NCBI GenBank assembly: GCA_017460745.1 | Contig: JAFUAL010000026.1 | Span: forward strand, 1 to 50,491 | Direction of reading: 5' to 3' | From: Bacilli bacterium | GTDB lineage: Bacteria > Bacillota_I > Bacilli_A > RF39 > UBA660 | Length of the DNA stretch: 50,491 nucleotides | Part shown: in pieces, positions 36,204 to 44,761 of the stretch | Position numbering within the stretch: the first letter of the stretch is position 1 | Layout of the letters: each line of letters starts with the position of its first letter | Notes under the pieces: generated by a model | Database searches by the model: none | The model's input: the letters and a program-made list of their open reading frames with translations, nothing else | Told to the model about the DNA's origin: nothing | Translations under genes and position numbers: made by a program

Positions 36204-37503
36204 AATAAATTACTTTTATAAAATCATCTATAGTTGATGTATTAATAATTCCATATCTAGCAAGAGTCATTTTATTACTTCCAACCTTTATCTTTTGTCT
36301 TCCACCCGCGAATGCCATAGTAAATCCTGCTTCTTTTAAAATACTAATTGCGTAGTCATTGTATTCAAAGAATGGATAGCAAAAGACTTTCGAACCATTT
36401 AATTGGTCACGGCTCATTTTTAAATCAGCAAGCAATGCATTTTTATCAGCACATTTTAAAGCACTTCCTTGACCTCCTTCACAAACACCGGGTGTATGCA
36501 TGTTATAGGTGTGTGAATGAAGTTCAATGGCACTTGAATACCAAGTATCTGTTTTCCATTCTGGAACTTCACTTAAAGCACCTATTAAAAACAAAGTAGC
36601 ATGTAAGTTATACTTTTCAAGAACTTTAACGGCTGCATCCGCAAAATATCCATCATCAATCGTGATAACTACTGTATGTTCTGGTAATTGAACCTTACCA
36701 TCTATAAACATTTCTAAATCATTCATAGTAGCTGTATAAAAATCATGATCAACTAAATACTTCATTTGTTCATCAAACTGAATATCACTTAAACAAATCG
36801 TTGCATTGTTATTAATGCATTTCTTTTTCTCTTCTAAGTTTTCACTATCATAAGTTGCATGATAGACAAGAGTTGATATCGCATTTGTATGTTTCAATTC
36901 TGTATTAGTTTGCTTACTTACTTCGCATTCACTTACTTTAACATAATATAAAGTATCTTTATAAATTATTCCATAATAATCATTACCCTTAATAACAATA
37001 GGAAGAACTAATTCAGTATTAAGAGTAAATACTATTTTATCATTTAAATAAAAGTTTGTTTTATCTGTAGTTTTAATACTCTCGTTAAAAGGAATATAAT
37101 TTTTCCATGATAAATCATCATTTAATTCTTGAGTAGTTTCAATACTCTCATAAGTAATATAGTAATCTCGATCTTTTACTTTAAAATATCCGTCATTTAC
37201 ATAATCATCTTTTTCTAAATTTAAATATGTATCTTTATAGACTATTCCATATTCTATAAATTCATCATTTTGATAGATATAAAGTATTTTATCTTGGTTA
37301 ACTTTTACATATTCACCAAAATAATCGTTATAGTCAATTTTCTTCTCTTCTTTATTATTCATTTCAGAAATACCATCAATTGGCTTACTAATGAATTTAC
37401 TACTAAAAATCCCTTTAAAAATAGCATATCCTATTAAAACAATAAATATAATACCAAAAACAATAAAAACAATTTTTATAACTTTTTTATTCTTTTTTTT
37501 CAT
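36202..37503 (-). CDS. Membrane-anchored polysaccharide deacetylase (NodB domain)
   Basis: A 433-residue protein with an N-terminal membrane helix (about 9-30), a 200-residue spacer and a C-terminal NodB/CE4 domain. Visible catalytic motifs are VVITIDDGY (near 279; metal-binding Asp pair) and ELHSHTYNMHTPG (near 327; His pair), then CYPFFEYNDY (near 371). It would remove acetyl groups from a glycan outside the membrane. The N-terminal anchor resembles wall-polysaccharide and peptidoglycan deacetylases. GAGG precedes the ATG. The upstream 0.5 kb holds a hairpin-rich non-coding region. Confidence 0.85.
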   Translation of the reverse strand: MKKKNKKVIKIVFIVFGIIFIVLIGYAIFKGIFSSKFISKPIDGISEMNNKEEKKIDYNDYFGEYVKVNQDKILYIYQNDEFIEYGIVYKDTYLNLEKDDYVNDGYFKVKDRDYYITYESIETTQELNDDLSWKNYIPFNESIKTTDKTNFYLNDKIVFTLNTELVLPIVIKGNDYYGIIYKDTLYYVKVSECEVSKQTNTELKHTNAISTLVYHATYDSENLEEKKKCINNNATICLSDIQFDEQMKYLVDHDFYTATMNDLEMFIDGKVQLPEHTVVITIDDGYFADAAVKVLEKYNLHATLFLIGALSEVPEWKTDTWYSSAIELHSHTYNMHTPGVCEGGQGSALKCADKNALLADLKMSRDQLNGSKVFCYPFFEYNDYAISILKEAGFTMAFAGGRQKIKVGSNKMTLARYGIINTSTIDDFIKVIY

Positions 37504-37620
37504 ACCAACCTCTTACCTAAGAAGATATTATCACAGAAAGTAAAAAAAAACAATAAAAAAATAAATGACTCTGATAAAATCATTTATTCTGAGTTTAGAA
37601 AAAGTCGTTAACAATTTATA

Positions 37621-37955
37621 TTATCGATAAATCTCGATAATATAAACATATATAATAAATATTATCAGTATTTACCACAACCACTTATCCTTGAGTTTAC
37701 TCCTCTCAAAACAATTGCCTTACTTAGTGGCGATAAGAATTATATAAGAAATATAACTTTTCATACCTTTTTAAACACCATACATCTCATCAATTGCTAC
37801 CTACAAGTATTAAATTAATAATACAATATACCGAAAGGTAAAATGGATATAAAATCCAAAGTAACTAATCAAAGTTACAAAGAGTTAAATCAATAACTCT
37901 AGTAGGCAAAAACCTACAAAATAGATAACAATATAACTCAACTTGATGTTTATCT
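37621..37955 (+). ncRNA. Hairpin-rich non-coding region, candidate structured RNA
   Basis: No plausible gene is found between 37504 and 38027. The plus strand contains a perfect 11 bp hairpin at 37623-37650 and then seven short hairpins in a row: 37807-37824, 37829-37840 (TACC GAAA GGTA, a GNRA loop), 37844-37858, 37861-37878, 37881-37900, 37902-37917 and 37923-37955. The last six are spaced by only one to five bases. Two of them have the same AATCAA loop. The A-rich and GNRA loops favour the plus strand. A minus-strand leader for the deacetylase gene is the alternative. No known RNA family is recognised. Confidence 0.5.
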
Positions 37956-37969
37956 TACTAAGCAATTAT

Positions 37970-37998
37970 AATTTATCATGTATTTAGACAAATGTCAA
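37970..37998 (-). promoter_or_regulatory. Possible promoter upstream of the deacetylase leader
   Basis: TTGACA (37998-37993), 17-base spacer ending TGA, TAAATT (37975-37970). If used, the deacetylase mRNA would have a leader of about 460 bases through the hairpin region. Confidence 0.4.
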
Positions 37999-38027
37999 CA
38001 CTTTTTTCTAAAATTCTACAAATTATT

Positions 38028-39434
38028 TTATTTTTTACTTACAACAAGTAAATTATAACCATCAATATTTTTTTCAGGATCATAATCAGGACTACTATTT
38101 CCTCTTAAAACACTAACAAGTGGTGTTTCTCCATCTGATGAACTCTCTAAAGAGCCCCAACTAATTCTTGTTCTAGTTTTCGTATTATTTTTTAAAGAAT
38201 TAATGGTTGAATCGGTCGAATCAATTTGAACTGCTGAATCAATAAACAAACCTTTATCGTTTGTTTCATCATAATCGATCATTACTATATAATGCCCTCC
38301 ACCTGTTTTATATTTATCAGTTGAATTTTGTCCCAACCTAACTACAAGAAATGCATCACCTTGATGAACTTTTTCAAATGTTTCTTTACCTAATGTTCCA
38401 TATGTCGCCGGAGTAACTGTAACATCATCTCCAAAATATGCATTACATATTTTTTCTATTCCTACCCTTTTATCAGTTGTTGTACCAAGTTCTTTAGCTT
38501 TTTCATTTATTCCAATTAATAAAGTTGAATTTAAGCTTCCATCCTTATAATTTAATTTACTCGTATCAAGTCCAAAGGCTGCCGTTACTTTTTCAATTCC
38601 CAGCATATTAGAAAGTCCATTTAAAAGTGAACACATACTACAAGCTGCCCCAGAAATTGTCGTTGCTCCTTTTCCATCCGTATATGCAAACCTATTTTTT
38701 TCTAATTCATCACTTCCAAAATAACCACTTTGAGCAAAGGCAAAATACTGTTGTCCGTTATATTCAACAACAATATCAAAACGATAATCATCACCTATTA
38801 AGCTACTATCTACAAGTTTTGCAAAATCAACAAAATCAAGTAAATTTTCTCCTTTTGGTATTACTAAAGAAGGTATATTAATATTACTTCCACTTGAAAC
38901 AGTCATACCATTTATTGAATCTAAAAGTGAAAGATAAGAATCAATTTGTCCTTGCATTTCTAAACAACTTGATTCTAATCCTTGAATTGATTTTTCCCAT
39001 TTTTGATAATCAGTATAATATTCAGATTTAGTTCTTGTATATGTTCGTTCTCCATCAGTTACCGTCTCTTGATAATCTTTTTTCTGAGGCATATTAGCAT
39101 AAGTTAATTGATAAAGTTCATCTGTTGTTTTTAAATAATCTAATTGCGTATACAAATTTTGATATAACTCTTCAGATTGTTTAAAACTGCTATTAATACT
39201 ATTTAAAATAGTATCAAGTCTACTTAAACAATTATTTCGAAATCTATTAAACATGCTAGTTGCTGAATCATCCCAAGAACTTGCTAAATTAATACTACTT
39301 ATCGATGAACTAACATTACTAACATCAGTTGCAAGAAGAGAGCAACTTGCTCTTGATACATTATCATTTGCCATCTTAGCTTTTTCATATTCGTTTTCAT
39401 ATTTTGTATTAACAAAAAAATTTTTCTTTTCCAT
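38028..39434 (-). CDS. WXG/LXG-like protein fused to a C39-like cysteine peptidase domain
   Basis: A 468-residue protein without signal peptide. The N-terminal part (about 1-190) is helical and contains SSWDDSATSMFNRFRNN (near 51), a WXG-type turn, followed by coiled-coil helices as in type VII secretion substrates. The C-terminal part (about 215-460) looks like a C39-like papain-fold peptidase: a likely nucleophile Cys in TISGAACSMCSLLNGL (near 257) and a catalytic His in GGGHYIVMIDYDE (near 380), with FIDSA after it. It would be an exported effector or processing enzyme. It is the last gene of a four-gene cassette. The function is inferred from architecture only. Confidence 0.6.
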   Translation of the reverse strand: MEKKNFFVNTKYENEYEKAKMANDNVSRASCSLLATDVSNVSSSISSINLASSWDDSATSMFNRFRNNCLSRLDTILNSINSSFKQSEELYQNLYTQLDYLKTTDELYQLTYANMPQKKDYQETVTDGERTYTRTKSEYYTDYQKWEKSIQGLESSCLEMQGQIDSYLSLLDSINGMTVSSGSNINIPSLVIPKGENLLDFVDFAKLVDSSLIGDDYRFDIVVEYNGQQYFAFAQSGYFGSDELEKNRFAYTDGKGATTISGAACSMCSLLNGLSNMLGIEKVTAAFGLDTSKLNYKDGSLNSTLLIGINEKAKELGTTTDKRVGIEKICNAYFGDDVTVTPATYGTLGKETFEKVHQGDAFLVVRLGQNSTDKYKTGGGHYIVMIDYDETNDKGLFIDSAVQIDSTDSTINSLKNNTKTRTRISWGSLESSSDGETPLVSVLRGNSSPDYDPEKNIDGYNLLVVSKK

Positions 39435-39446
39435 ATTTACTCCATT

Positions 39447-39746
39447 TTATGAATTCAATGTATCAACATCACTTTTTATATCGTTATCTGTTTGTTGATA
39501 ATTACTATTCGCTTTTTCTAATAAATCTATACAATTATTTATATTTTGTAAAAATGAACGACTAGATATTTCTATATAATTAAAATATTCATCACTTTTA
39601 ACTTTGTCTGGACCAATCCAATTATTTTCCAACTTTCCTATTGAAGTACTCCCATTTTTAAAAACTTCATCAATATTAGCAACATCTAATTTTAACTTAT
39701 CTATTAAACTATTTAAATTTTGATGTTCTATATTAATATTATTCAT
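39447..39746 (-). CDS. WXG100-like small helical protein
   Basis: A 99-residue, two-helix protein with GKLENNWIGPDKVKSDEYF (near 37-55), where W-I-G takes the place of the WXG turn. The length is that of WXG100/ESAT-6-like proteins, which form dimers and are exported by type VII systems, often as partners of larger LXG effectors. It overlaps the upstream gene by eight bases. AGGAG precedes the ATG. No EssC/YukB ATPase is in the window, so the exporter must be elsewhere. Confidence 0.65.
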   Translation of the reverse strand: MNNINIEHQNLNSLIDKLKLDVANIDEVFKNGSTSIGKLENNWIGPDKVKSDEYFNYIEISSRSFLQNINNCIDLLEKANSNYQQTDNDIKSDVDTLNS

Positions 39747-40107
39747 TCACATCATCTCCTATATTTATAGTAGTAGTATACAATTCATCATCAAATGTAT
39801 TATCAGCTTCTGTTACACTACTCAATTCAAGTTCTGTAATAGTTTTCTTTATATTATCTAAATCATAATCAGTCATCATACTTAAATATTTAGCCCAATA
39901 ATTATAATTATCTATAATATTATTCATACTATTTACATAATATTGAAACTTAGAAACAATTACATTAGCATCATTTCCTGAATAACATTCTAATATTTTA
40001 GAAACATCTTTTGCTAATTCTTCTTTGTAAGTTAATAATAAAGATCTTGTATTTTCTAACTCATTTGCTACTTCTTTTATTACTGAAGGAACTCTTTTTC
40101 TTCTCAT
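39739..40107 (-). CDS. Small helical protein, WXG100-like partner (unrecognised)
   Basis: A 122-residue, highly helical protein. The central segment CYSGNDANVIVSKFQYYVNSM (near 42) has the pattern of a YxG/WXG turn followed by an amphipathic helix, as in type VII substrates. The C-terminal tail is acidic and disordered. GGAG lies upstream of the ATG at 40107. It probably acts as a partner or chaperone of the cassette's larger protein. No named family is recognised. Confidence 0.5.
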   Translation of the reverse strand: MRRKRVPSVIKEVANELENTRSLLLTYKEELAKDVSKILECYSGNDANVIVSKFQYYVNSMNNIIDNYNYWAKYLSMMTDYDLDNIKKTITELELSSVTEADNTFDDELYTTTINIGDDVNE

Positions 40108-40125
40108 TCTCTAACTCCTTTTTTA

Positions 40126-40590
40126 TTAAACGGATACATCTAGATAATCTGGACTTACATATCCTGTATCTCCATTTTCTAATTTTACTTGATACCAACC
40201 TGTATCGGCAACACCTATAACTGCAACTTTAGAATTCTTTGTCAAACTACCTATCGTCGCATCACTTTTAGATGGACCAGTTCGAACATTTAAACTCGAA
40301 GCGGTAACGGTCCCTGTTTGTTCATTAATAGGTGGATTTGGTTCTGGAATTTCTTCAACATTTAAACCATATCTTAAAGCTACGCTCTTCATAGCATTAA
40401 AAGACTTAATAGCTTTATTCAATTCATCATATAAACTCTTAATATAATTTCCAGTTTTATATTCATCGGTATATAAACCTTCAGATGTTTTAATTGATAA
40501 ATCAACTCCACCTAAAACACTAGCAACTGCATCTCTATCAATATCCGTAAAATTTTGTTTAATCACTCCATCATCTTTAACAATACTCAT
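40126..40590 (-). CDS. SH3-domain protein heading the WXG cassette
   Basis: A 154-residue protein. Residues about 95-154 form a bacterial SH3 domain (SSLNVRTGPSKSDATIG, then GWYQVKLENGDTGYVSPDYL), which usually binds peptidoglycan or cell-wall glycans. The N-terminal 85 residues are helical with no signal peptide, consistent with a type VII-like export domain. The ATG at 40590 follows GAGGAG and a TGTTATACT box just upstream. It is the first gene of the four-gene cassette. The job could be to place the exported complex in the wall. Confidence 0.65.
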   Translation of the reverse strand: MSIVKDDGVIKQNFTDIDRDAVASVLGGVDLSIKTSEGLYTDEYKTGNYIKSLYDELNKAIKSFNAMKSVALRYGLNVEEIPEPNPPINEQTGTVTASSLNVRTGPSKSDATIGSLTKNSKVAVIGVADTGWYQVKLENGDTGYVSPDYLDVSV

Positions 40591-40726
40591 AAATTCTCCT
40601 CTACTATATATAGTATAACATGTTATCAATATTTAATAAATATAAATGCAAATGTTTTACACATATAAATTTAAAAAAAGATAAAAAAATTAATTTCTAT
40701 CTAACATCTATTTTTTTATACATTTT

Positions 40727-40951
40727 TTACTTATTTGTATAAAAATAATAATTATAATCATTTAATTTTATAAGTAAATCTTCTAAATCATCCTGCCCAT
40801 CACCATTATTAATGATATCCTCAATATAAAACATTAATTCCTTCATATTAGAAAAATTATTATAATCAATATCATATCTTTTTAAAATACTTAAATCATC
40901 ATCTGATAAATAAATATTTTCTTTTCTCTTTTTTGTAAAACTATTTACCAT
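40727..40951 (-). CDS. Small acidic protein (unrecognised)
   Basis: A 74-residue acidic protein starting MVNSFTKKRKENIYLSDDD, with a central helix and a stretch DGQDDLEDLLIKLNDY. No family is recognised. It overlaps the end of the PF06541 gene by 11 bases and has TAGGAG upstream of the ATG at 40951, so it is probably co-translated with it. It lies between the WXG cassette and housekeeping genes, and either group could be its functional partner. Confidence 0.55.
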   Translation of the reverse strand: MVNSFTKKRKENIYLSDDDLSILKRYDIDYNNFSNMKELMFYIEDIINNGDGQDDLEDLLIKLNDYNYYFYTNK

Positions 40952-41816
40952 TTTTACTCCTACTAACAATTCTTGCAATAATTAAACTAATAGCAAATGA
41001 TAATACAATAAATAAACCTATATTATTAAATATATATCCTAAAATAATACCAATTATTATACTAATAACAAAAACTATAATAAATGTATTTTCTATTATT
41101 TTTACCTTTTGGTATTTAATTAATTCTTCACCTTTCTTGAAAAATGAATCTCTATAAACTTTCAAATTATTAAATGCTTTTAATAAATGCTTATGAATAA
41201 ATGATTTTTCTTTAAAGCTATTTCTAACTCTTTTACTCATTTCTTCAGTTGAATCACTATTAACTTTAAACAAATTGGCAAATGTTTTACCTTTCAAAGA
41301 ATTAACATATTTTCGAAAATCAAACATAGCATTAAAAGTTATTACCATATCTATCGTTGTGACAACAAAAACAATAAGTAATAATAAAAACTTTGTATTA
41401 GCACTTAAATTTAAAATCATATTTTCAAAAAAAGGATTAAAAAAACAAACTGCAAGGGTCCCAAATAATCCAAAGAACACGGAATTAAATAAACAAATAC
41501 GTCCGTTTATATTAAAGAATCTATTTGAATAATCCCACCAACGAACTCGATAAATTAATTCCATAAAATAACTTGTTAAATACTCAACTAAACTACAAAT
41601 AAAAATTGATAATATAAAAACAACAAATGGATCTTCTCTATAACCATTTAAAAATAAAAGCAACACTCCACCTGTTCCATAAATAGGACAATATGGACCT
41701 AAGAAGAATCCTCTATTAATAAATTTTCTACTTTTAAATGATACTAAAGTTGTCTCTAATACCCACCCTAAAAATGAATATATCCAAAACAATAAATATA
41801 TATCAAAAAAATTCAT
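40941..41816 (-). CDS. PF06541 membrane protein (putative ABC-transporter type IV)
   Basis: A 291-residue membrane protein starting MNFFDIYLLFWIYSFLGWVLE, with GFFLGPYCPIYGTGGVLLL (near 35-53), SLVEYLTSYFMELIY (near 80) and RWWDYSNRFFNINGRICL (near 94). These are the conserved blocks of PF06541. There are about six hydrophobic segments with a charged cytoplasmic loop near 170-235. The family name is historical and the real role is unclear. ATG 41816 is preferred over GTG 41825 because AGGTGA then lies at the right distance. It follows rluB directly. Confidence 0.8.
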   Translation of the reverse strand: MNFFDIYLLFWIYSFLGWVLETTLVSFKSRKFINRGFFLGPYCPIYGTGGVLLLFLNGYREDPFVVFILSIFICSLVEYLTSYFMELIYRVRWWDYSNRFFNINGRICLFNSVFFGLFGTLAVCFFNPFFENMILNLSANTKFLLLLIVFVVTTIDMVITFNAMFDFRKYVNSLKGKTFANLFKVNSDSTEEMSKRVRNSFKEKSFIHKHLLKAFNNLKVYRDSFFKKGEELIKYQKVKIIENTFIIVFVISIIIGIILGYIFNNIGLFIVLSFAISLIIARIVSRSKNGK

Positions 41817-41817
41817 A

Positions 41818-42537
41818 TTACTCACCTAAACTATATAACTTTTTAATTTCTTTAACAGTCAATGTTCTATATTCACCTGATTTTAAATCTTTAACATCCA
41901 AAAATGCAAATCTAATTCTTGATAACTTAATAACATCATACCCAAGTACTTGAAACATTTTTTTAACTTGATGATTTCTTCCTTCATGAATAGTTATTTC
42001 AACAAGTGAAGTATTATTCTTTTTATTATAACTTTTTAATTTAACGCGGGATGCACTTGTCATTTTAGAATCAATAATAACTCCATTTTTAAGTTTAAAA
42101 ATATCACTTCCCGTAATAACACCTTTTATCTTAGCAAGATATACTTTATCTATATTATTTTTAGGATGAGTAAGTTTATTTGTTAATTCACCATCATTTG
42201 TAAGAAGAAGTACTCCAGTTGTATCATAGTCAAGTCTTCCAACGGGATAAATTCTTCTTGGATCATCAATTATATCAACAACTGTTTTTCTTCCTTCAGG
42301 GTCCTTCGCCGTTGTAACTACTCCACGAGGTTTATTTAATAAATAATATACTTTTTCATTATTTTGATTATTTTCTAAAACTTTACCATCTATTTTTATT
42401 ACGTCATCACTTTTTACTTTAGAACCAAGAATCGCTACTTTATCATTTATTAAAACTCTTCCATCTTTTATTAATTCTTCTGCATGACGTCTTGATGCAT
42501 ATCCTAAATTACTAATTACTTTTTGAATTCTCTCCAT
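41818..42537 (-). CDS. rluB: Ribosomal large subunit pseudouridine synthase B family
   Basis: A 239-residue RsuA/RluB-family enzyme. It has an N-terminal S4 RNA-binding domain (about 1-60, MERIQKVISNLGYASRRHAEE) and a catalytic domain with YPVGRLDYDTTGVLLLTNDGEL (near 95-116, catalytic Asp) and EGRNHQVKKMFQVLGYDV (near 188). RluB modifies a uridine in helix 89 of 23S rRNA. The ATG at 42537 is chosen. A GTG at 42549 is possible. The gene is close to efp, rpmG and sigG, ordinary chromosomal context. Confidence 0.88.
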   Translation of the reverse strand: MERIQKVISNLGYASRRHAEELIKDGRVLINDKVAILGSKVKSDDVIKIDGKVLENNQNNEKVYYLLNKPRGVVTTAKDPEGRKTVVDIIDDPRRIYPVGRLDYDTTGVLLLTNDGELTNKLTHPKNNIDKVYLAKIKGVITGSDIFKLKNGVIIDSKMTSASRVKLKSYNKKNNTSLVEITIHEGRNHQVKKMFQVLGYDVIKLSRIRFAFLDVKDLKSGEYRTLTVKEIKKLYSLGE

Positions 42538-42591
42538 ACTTTTCACCAAGAAGATTGTACCAAATAAATCGTATAAAGTCCACCTTTATTT

Positions 42592-43020
42592 TTATTTGAC
42601 AACTAATTCTATGTCATCTAAAAAGAAATAATCACAACTTTCAAAATCACATATAAAATAATTTTTTTGATAATTATTTAAAAAACTAAAAAATGATGAA
42701 TATGAATTATTTGATTCTAAAACTAAATGACTCTTTTTAATAGTTAAAATACTAACTTCATCTTTATATAAATTATTAATTATATGTTGGTTATCTATTT
42801 TTGTATATACTAAATCATTATGCATTGTTAAATATAATCTATTACTTAGTTCTAAATTATCAATAGATATACAAATTTGTTTAAATAAATTATAACCATA
42901 AGTAAACTCTTCTTCTTTCATTCTATATATACTTTCAAGCAATTTATATAAATTACCTGGATTATCTCTATACAAAACTAATAATTCACGACGTATACTA
43001 AAAACATAATATTTTCTCAT
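42592..43020 (-). CDS. sirA: SirA-like sporulation protein (inhibitor of replication initiation), tentative
   Basis: A 142-residue protein whose start MRKYYVFSIRRELLVLYRDN and spacing of later blocks (YLTMHNDLVY, LVLESNNSY, FFICD-like YFICDFESCDYFFLDD) resemble Bacillus SirA/YneE (about 148 residues). SirA binds DnaA domain I and blocks replication in cells entering sporulation. The similarity seen is in length, first strand and pattern, not high identity, so this is tentative. It lies two genes from sigG and near efp, consistent with a sporulating lineage. GGTGA precedes the ATG. Confidence 0.5.
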   Translation of the reverse strand: MRKYYVFSIRRELLVLYRDNPGNLYKLLESIYRMKEEEFTYGYNLFKQICISIDNLELSNRLYLTMHNDLVYTKIDNQHIINNLYKDEVSILTIKKSHLVLESNNSYSSFFSFLNNYQKNYFICDFESCDYFFLDDIELVVK

Positions 43021-43094
43021 TCAAATCACCAAAATTATTTTATAAAACTTGGATGTTGAAGTTTGTCGAATTAAAAGGCATAAAAAAAAGAAAA

Positions 43095-43652
43095 TTATGC
43101 ACGAGATACATATTTTCCATCTTTACTAGATATTAAAACTATTTCATCTTGATCAATGAACATCGGAACTTTAACTACCAATCCACTTTCAAGTTCAGCA
43201 TCTTTCATAGCAGTTGATGTAGTGTTTCCTTTAACACCAGGTTCTGTATGCACAACACGCATAGCAATTTTATCTGGTAAGTTCATTCCAAGCATTTCAC
43301 CTTCAAAGAAAATGATATCAACATCTAAATTTTCTTTTAAAAGTTTAGCATCGTCTCCGATAACTGATTTTTGTAATTCAATTTGTTCATAATCATTCAT
43401 ATTCATAAAATAATAAGTATCATTCATTGAATATAAAAATTGCATTGGTTTCTTTTCAATACGAGCAGTTTCAACTTTAACTCCTGCATTAAATGTATAT
43501 TCAGCAATTGAACCTGTTCTTAAATTCTTAAGTTTGGCTTTAACAATTGCTGCTCCTTTTCCAGGTTTTACATGTTGAAAATCTAAAACTGTATAAATAT
43601 TTCCATCATACTGAATAGTCATACCAACTTTGAAATCATTTACGTTTACCAT
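43095..43652 (-). CDS. efp: Translation elongation factor P
   Basis: A 185-residue three-domain EF-P with the N-terminal KOW-like domain, FQHVKPGKGAAIVKAKL carrying the tip Lys (near 32) and the C-terminal signature region FIDQDEIVLISSKDGKYVSR. It relieves ribosome stalling at proline runs. The tip is KPGKG with a following Ala, the form that in Bacillus is modified with 5-aminopentanol. GGGGGAT precedes the ATG. It is close to rpmG, sigG and the SirA-like gene. Confidence 0.96.
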   Translation of the reverse strand: MVNVNDFKVGMTIQYDGNIYTVLDFQHVKPGKGAAIVKAKLKNLRTGSIAEYTFNAGVKVETARIEKKPMQFLYSMNDTYYFMNMNDYEQIELQKSVIGDDAKLLKENLDVDIIFFEGEMLGMNLPDKIAMRVVHTEPGVKGNTTSTAMKDAELESGLVVKVPMFIDQDEIVLISSKDGKYVSRA

Positions 43653-43668
43653 TGTTTATCCCCCTATT

Positions 43669-43833
43669 TTATTTCTTTTCTTTATGTGTTGTATGTTTTC
43701 CACAACGTTTACAGAATTTACTAATTTCTAAACGTTCTGTTGTATTTTTAATATTTTTTTCTGTACGATAATTTTCTTCATTACATTCTGTACATACTAA
43801 AGTTTTTCTTTGTCTGTTACCAAGTTTTGCCAT
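43669..43833 (-). CDS. rpmG: 50S ribosomal protein L33, zinc-ribbon type
   Basis: A 54-residue L33 starting [22 protein letters not shown]. It has two Cys pairs (CTEC near 14 and CKRC near 41) that form a zinc ribbon, so this is the Zn-binding C+ type. ATG 43833 is used. AAGGAGG lies upstream and a frame to 43851 would place the site inside the gene. It sits between sigG and efp. Confidence 0.93.
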   Translation of the reverse strand: MAKLGNRQRKTLVCTECNEENYRTEKNIKNTTERLEISKFCKRCGKHTTHKEKK

Positions 43834-43931
43834 TTTCCTCTCCTCCTTCATGCGTTCCTTTGTATTATAGCAAAAAAAAACTTGAAATACAAGTATTTTT
43901 TACCTATTTAGTAACAAATATGAATAATTAA

Positions 43932-44717
43932 TCATTTCAGAGTTTTTCTTAAAGTTTTTATAGCATTTTTTTCAAGGCGTGATACTTGAGCCTGACTTAT
44001 TCCGAGTTCACTTGCTATTTCCATTTGAGTTTTTCCAATAATATATCTTTTATCTAGTATATTTTGTTCTCTACTTGTTAATTGTTTGATAGAAGAAAGA
44101 AGTGCGAGTTTTGTTTCTAAATCACTCTCATTTTTCTTATCTTCTAGTTGTTCATATAAATAAATTGTATCTCCTCCATCATTATAAATTGGTTCAAAAA
44201 TACTAATAGGATCTTCAATTGCCTCAATACTTGTTAAAACATCTACTATTGGTACTCCAAGTTTTTCGGCTACTATTTCATAAGATGGAACATATCCAAG
44301 TATATTGGTTAACTCATCACGAAGTGCAATTGCTTTATATGCTAAATCTTTAACACTTCTTGAAACCCTTAACATCTGATTATCTCTTAAATACCTTCTA
44401 ATTTCACCACTTATCATCGGAATAGCATATGTTGATAACTTAAGTCCTAAATCAACATTAAAATTATCAATGGCTTTAATTAATCCAATTACTCCTATTT
44501 GAAACAAATCATCTAAATTATCACATCTATTAGAATATTTTTTTAAAATAGATAAAACTAGCTTTAAATTACCGTTTATAAGTTTTTCTTTTGCATCTTT
44601 CTTTTCCAATTCATTTCCATCTTTTAATGTATTAAATAATATTTCAGTCTCACTGCTACTTAAAACTTTAATATCATTTGTATTTACTCCCGTTAATTCT
44701 ACCTTATTCTTTGCCAA
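43932..44717 (-). CDS. sigG: RNA polymerase sporulation sigma factor SigG
   Basis: A 261-residue sigma-70 family protein very close in pattern to Bacillus SigG. It starts AKNKVELTGVNT and has DDLFQIGVIGLIKAIDNF (region 2.2, near 69), STYAIPMISGEIRRYLRDNQ (near 96), SIFEPIYNDGGDTIY (near 174) and the region 4 helix-turn-helix TQMEIASELGISQAQVSRLEKNAIK (near 228, in two helices). It drives late forespore transcription. The start is a TTG at 44717 directly after an in-frame stop. The GGGGAG upstream lies within a hairpin (44726-44755), so translation should be weak. Confidence 0.92.
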   Translation of the reverse strand: MAKNKVELTGVNTNDIKVLSSSETEILFNTLKDGNELEKKDAKEKLINGNLKLVLSILKKYSNRCDNLDDLFQIGVIGLIKAIDNFNVDLGLKLSTYAIPMISGEIRRYLRDNQMLRVSRSVKDLAYKAIALRDELTNILGYVPSYEIVAEKLGVPIVDVLTSIEAIEDPISIFEPIYNDGGDTIYLYEQLEDKKNESDLETKLALLSSIKQLTSREQNILDKRYIIGKTQMEIASELGISQAQVSRLEKNAIKTLRKTLK

Positions 44718-44725
44718 TTAAAAAT

Positions 44726-44755
44726 CACTCTCCCCATATATAATGAAGGAAAGTG
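44726..44755 (-). promoter_or_regulatory. Hairpin covering the sigG ribosome site
   Basis: CACTTTCC (44755-44748) pairs with GGAGAGTG (44733-44726) over 8 bp with one G-U pair. The right arm contains the likely Shine-Dalgarno sequence, 12-14 bases before the TTG start. A following ATTTTT also gives it the look of a terminator for the upstream GT2-GtrA gene. Confidence 0.5.
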
Positions 44756-44761
44756 TTTTTT

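Noticed and set aside
37504..38027. Possible tmRNA, RNase P RNA or T-box leader
   Set aside because: No tRNA-like ends, no GAGGAAAGTCC-type or T-box core sequence, and no downstream aminoacyl-tRNA gene. Kept only as an unassigned structured RNA.
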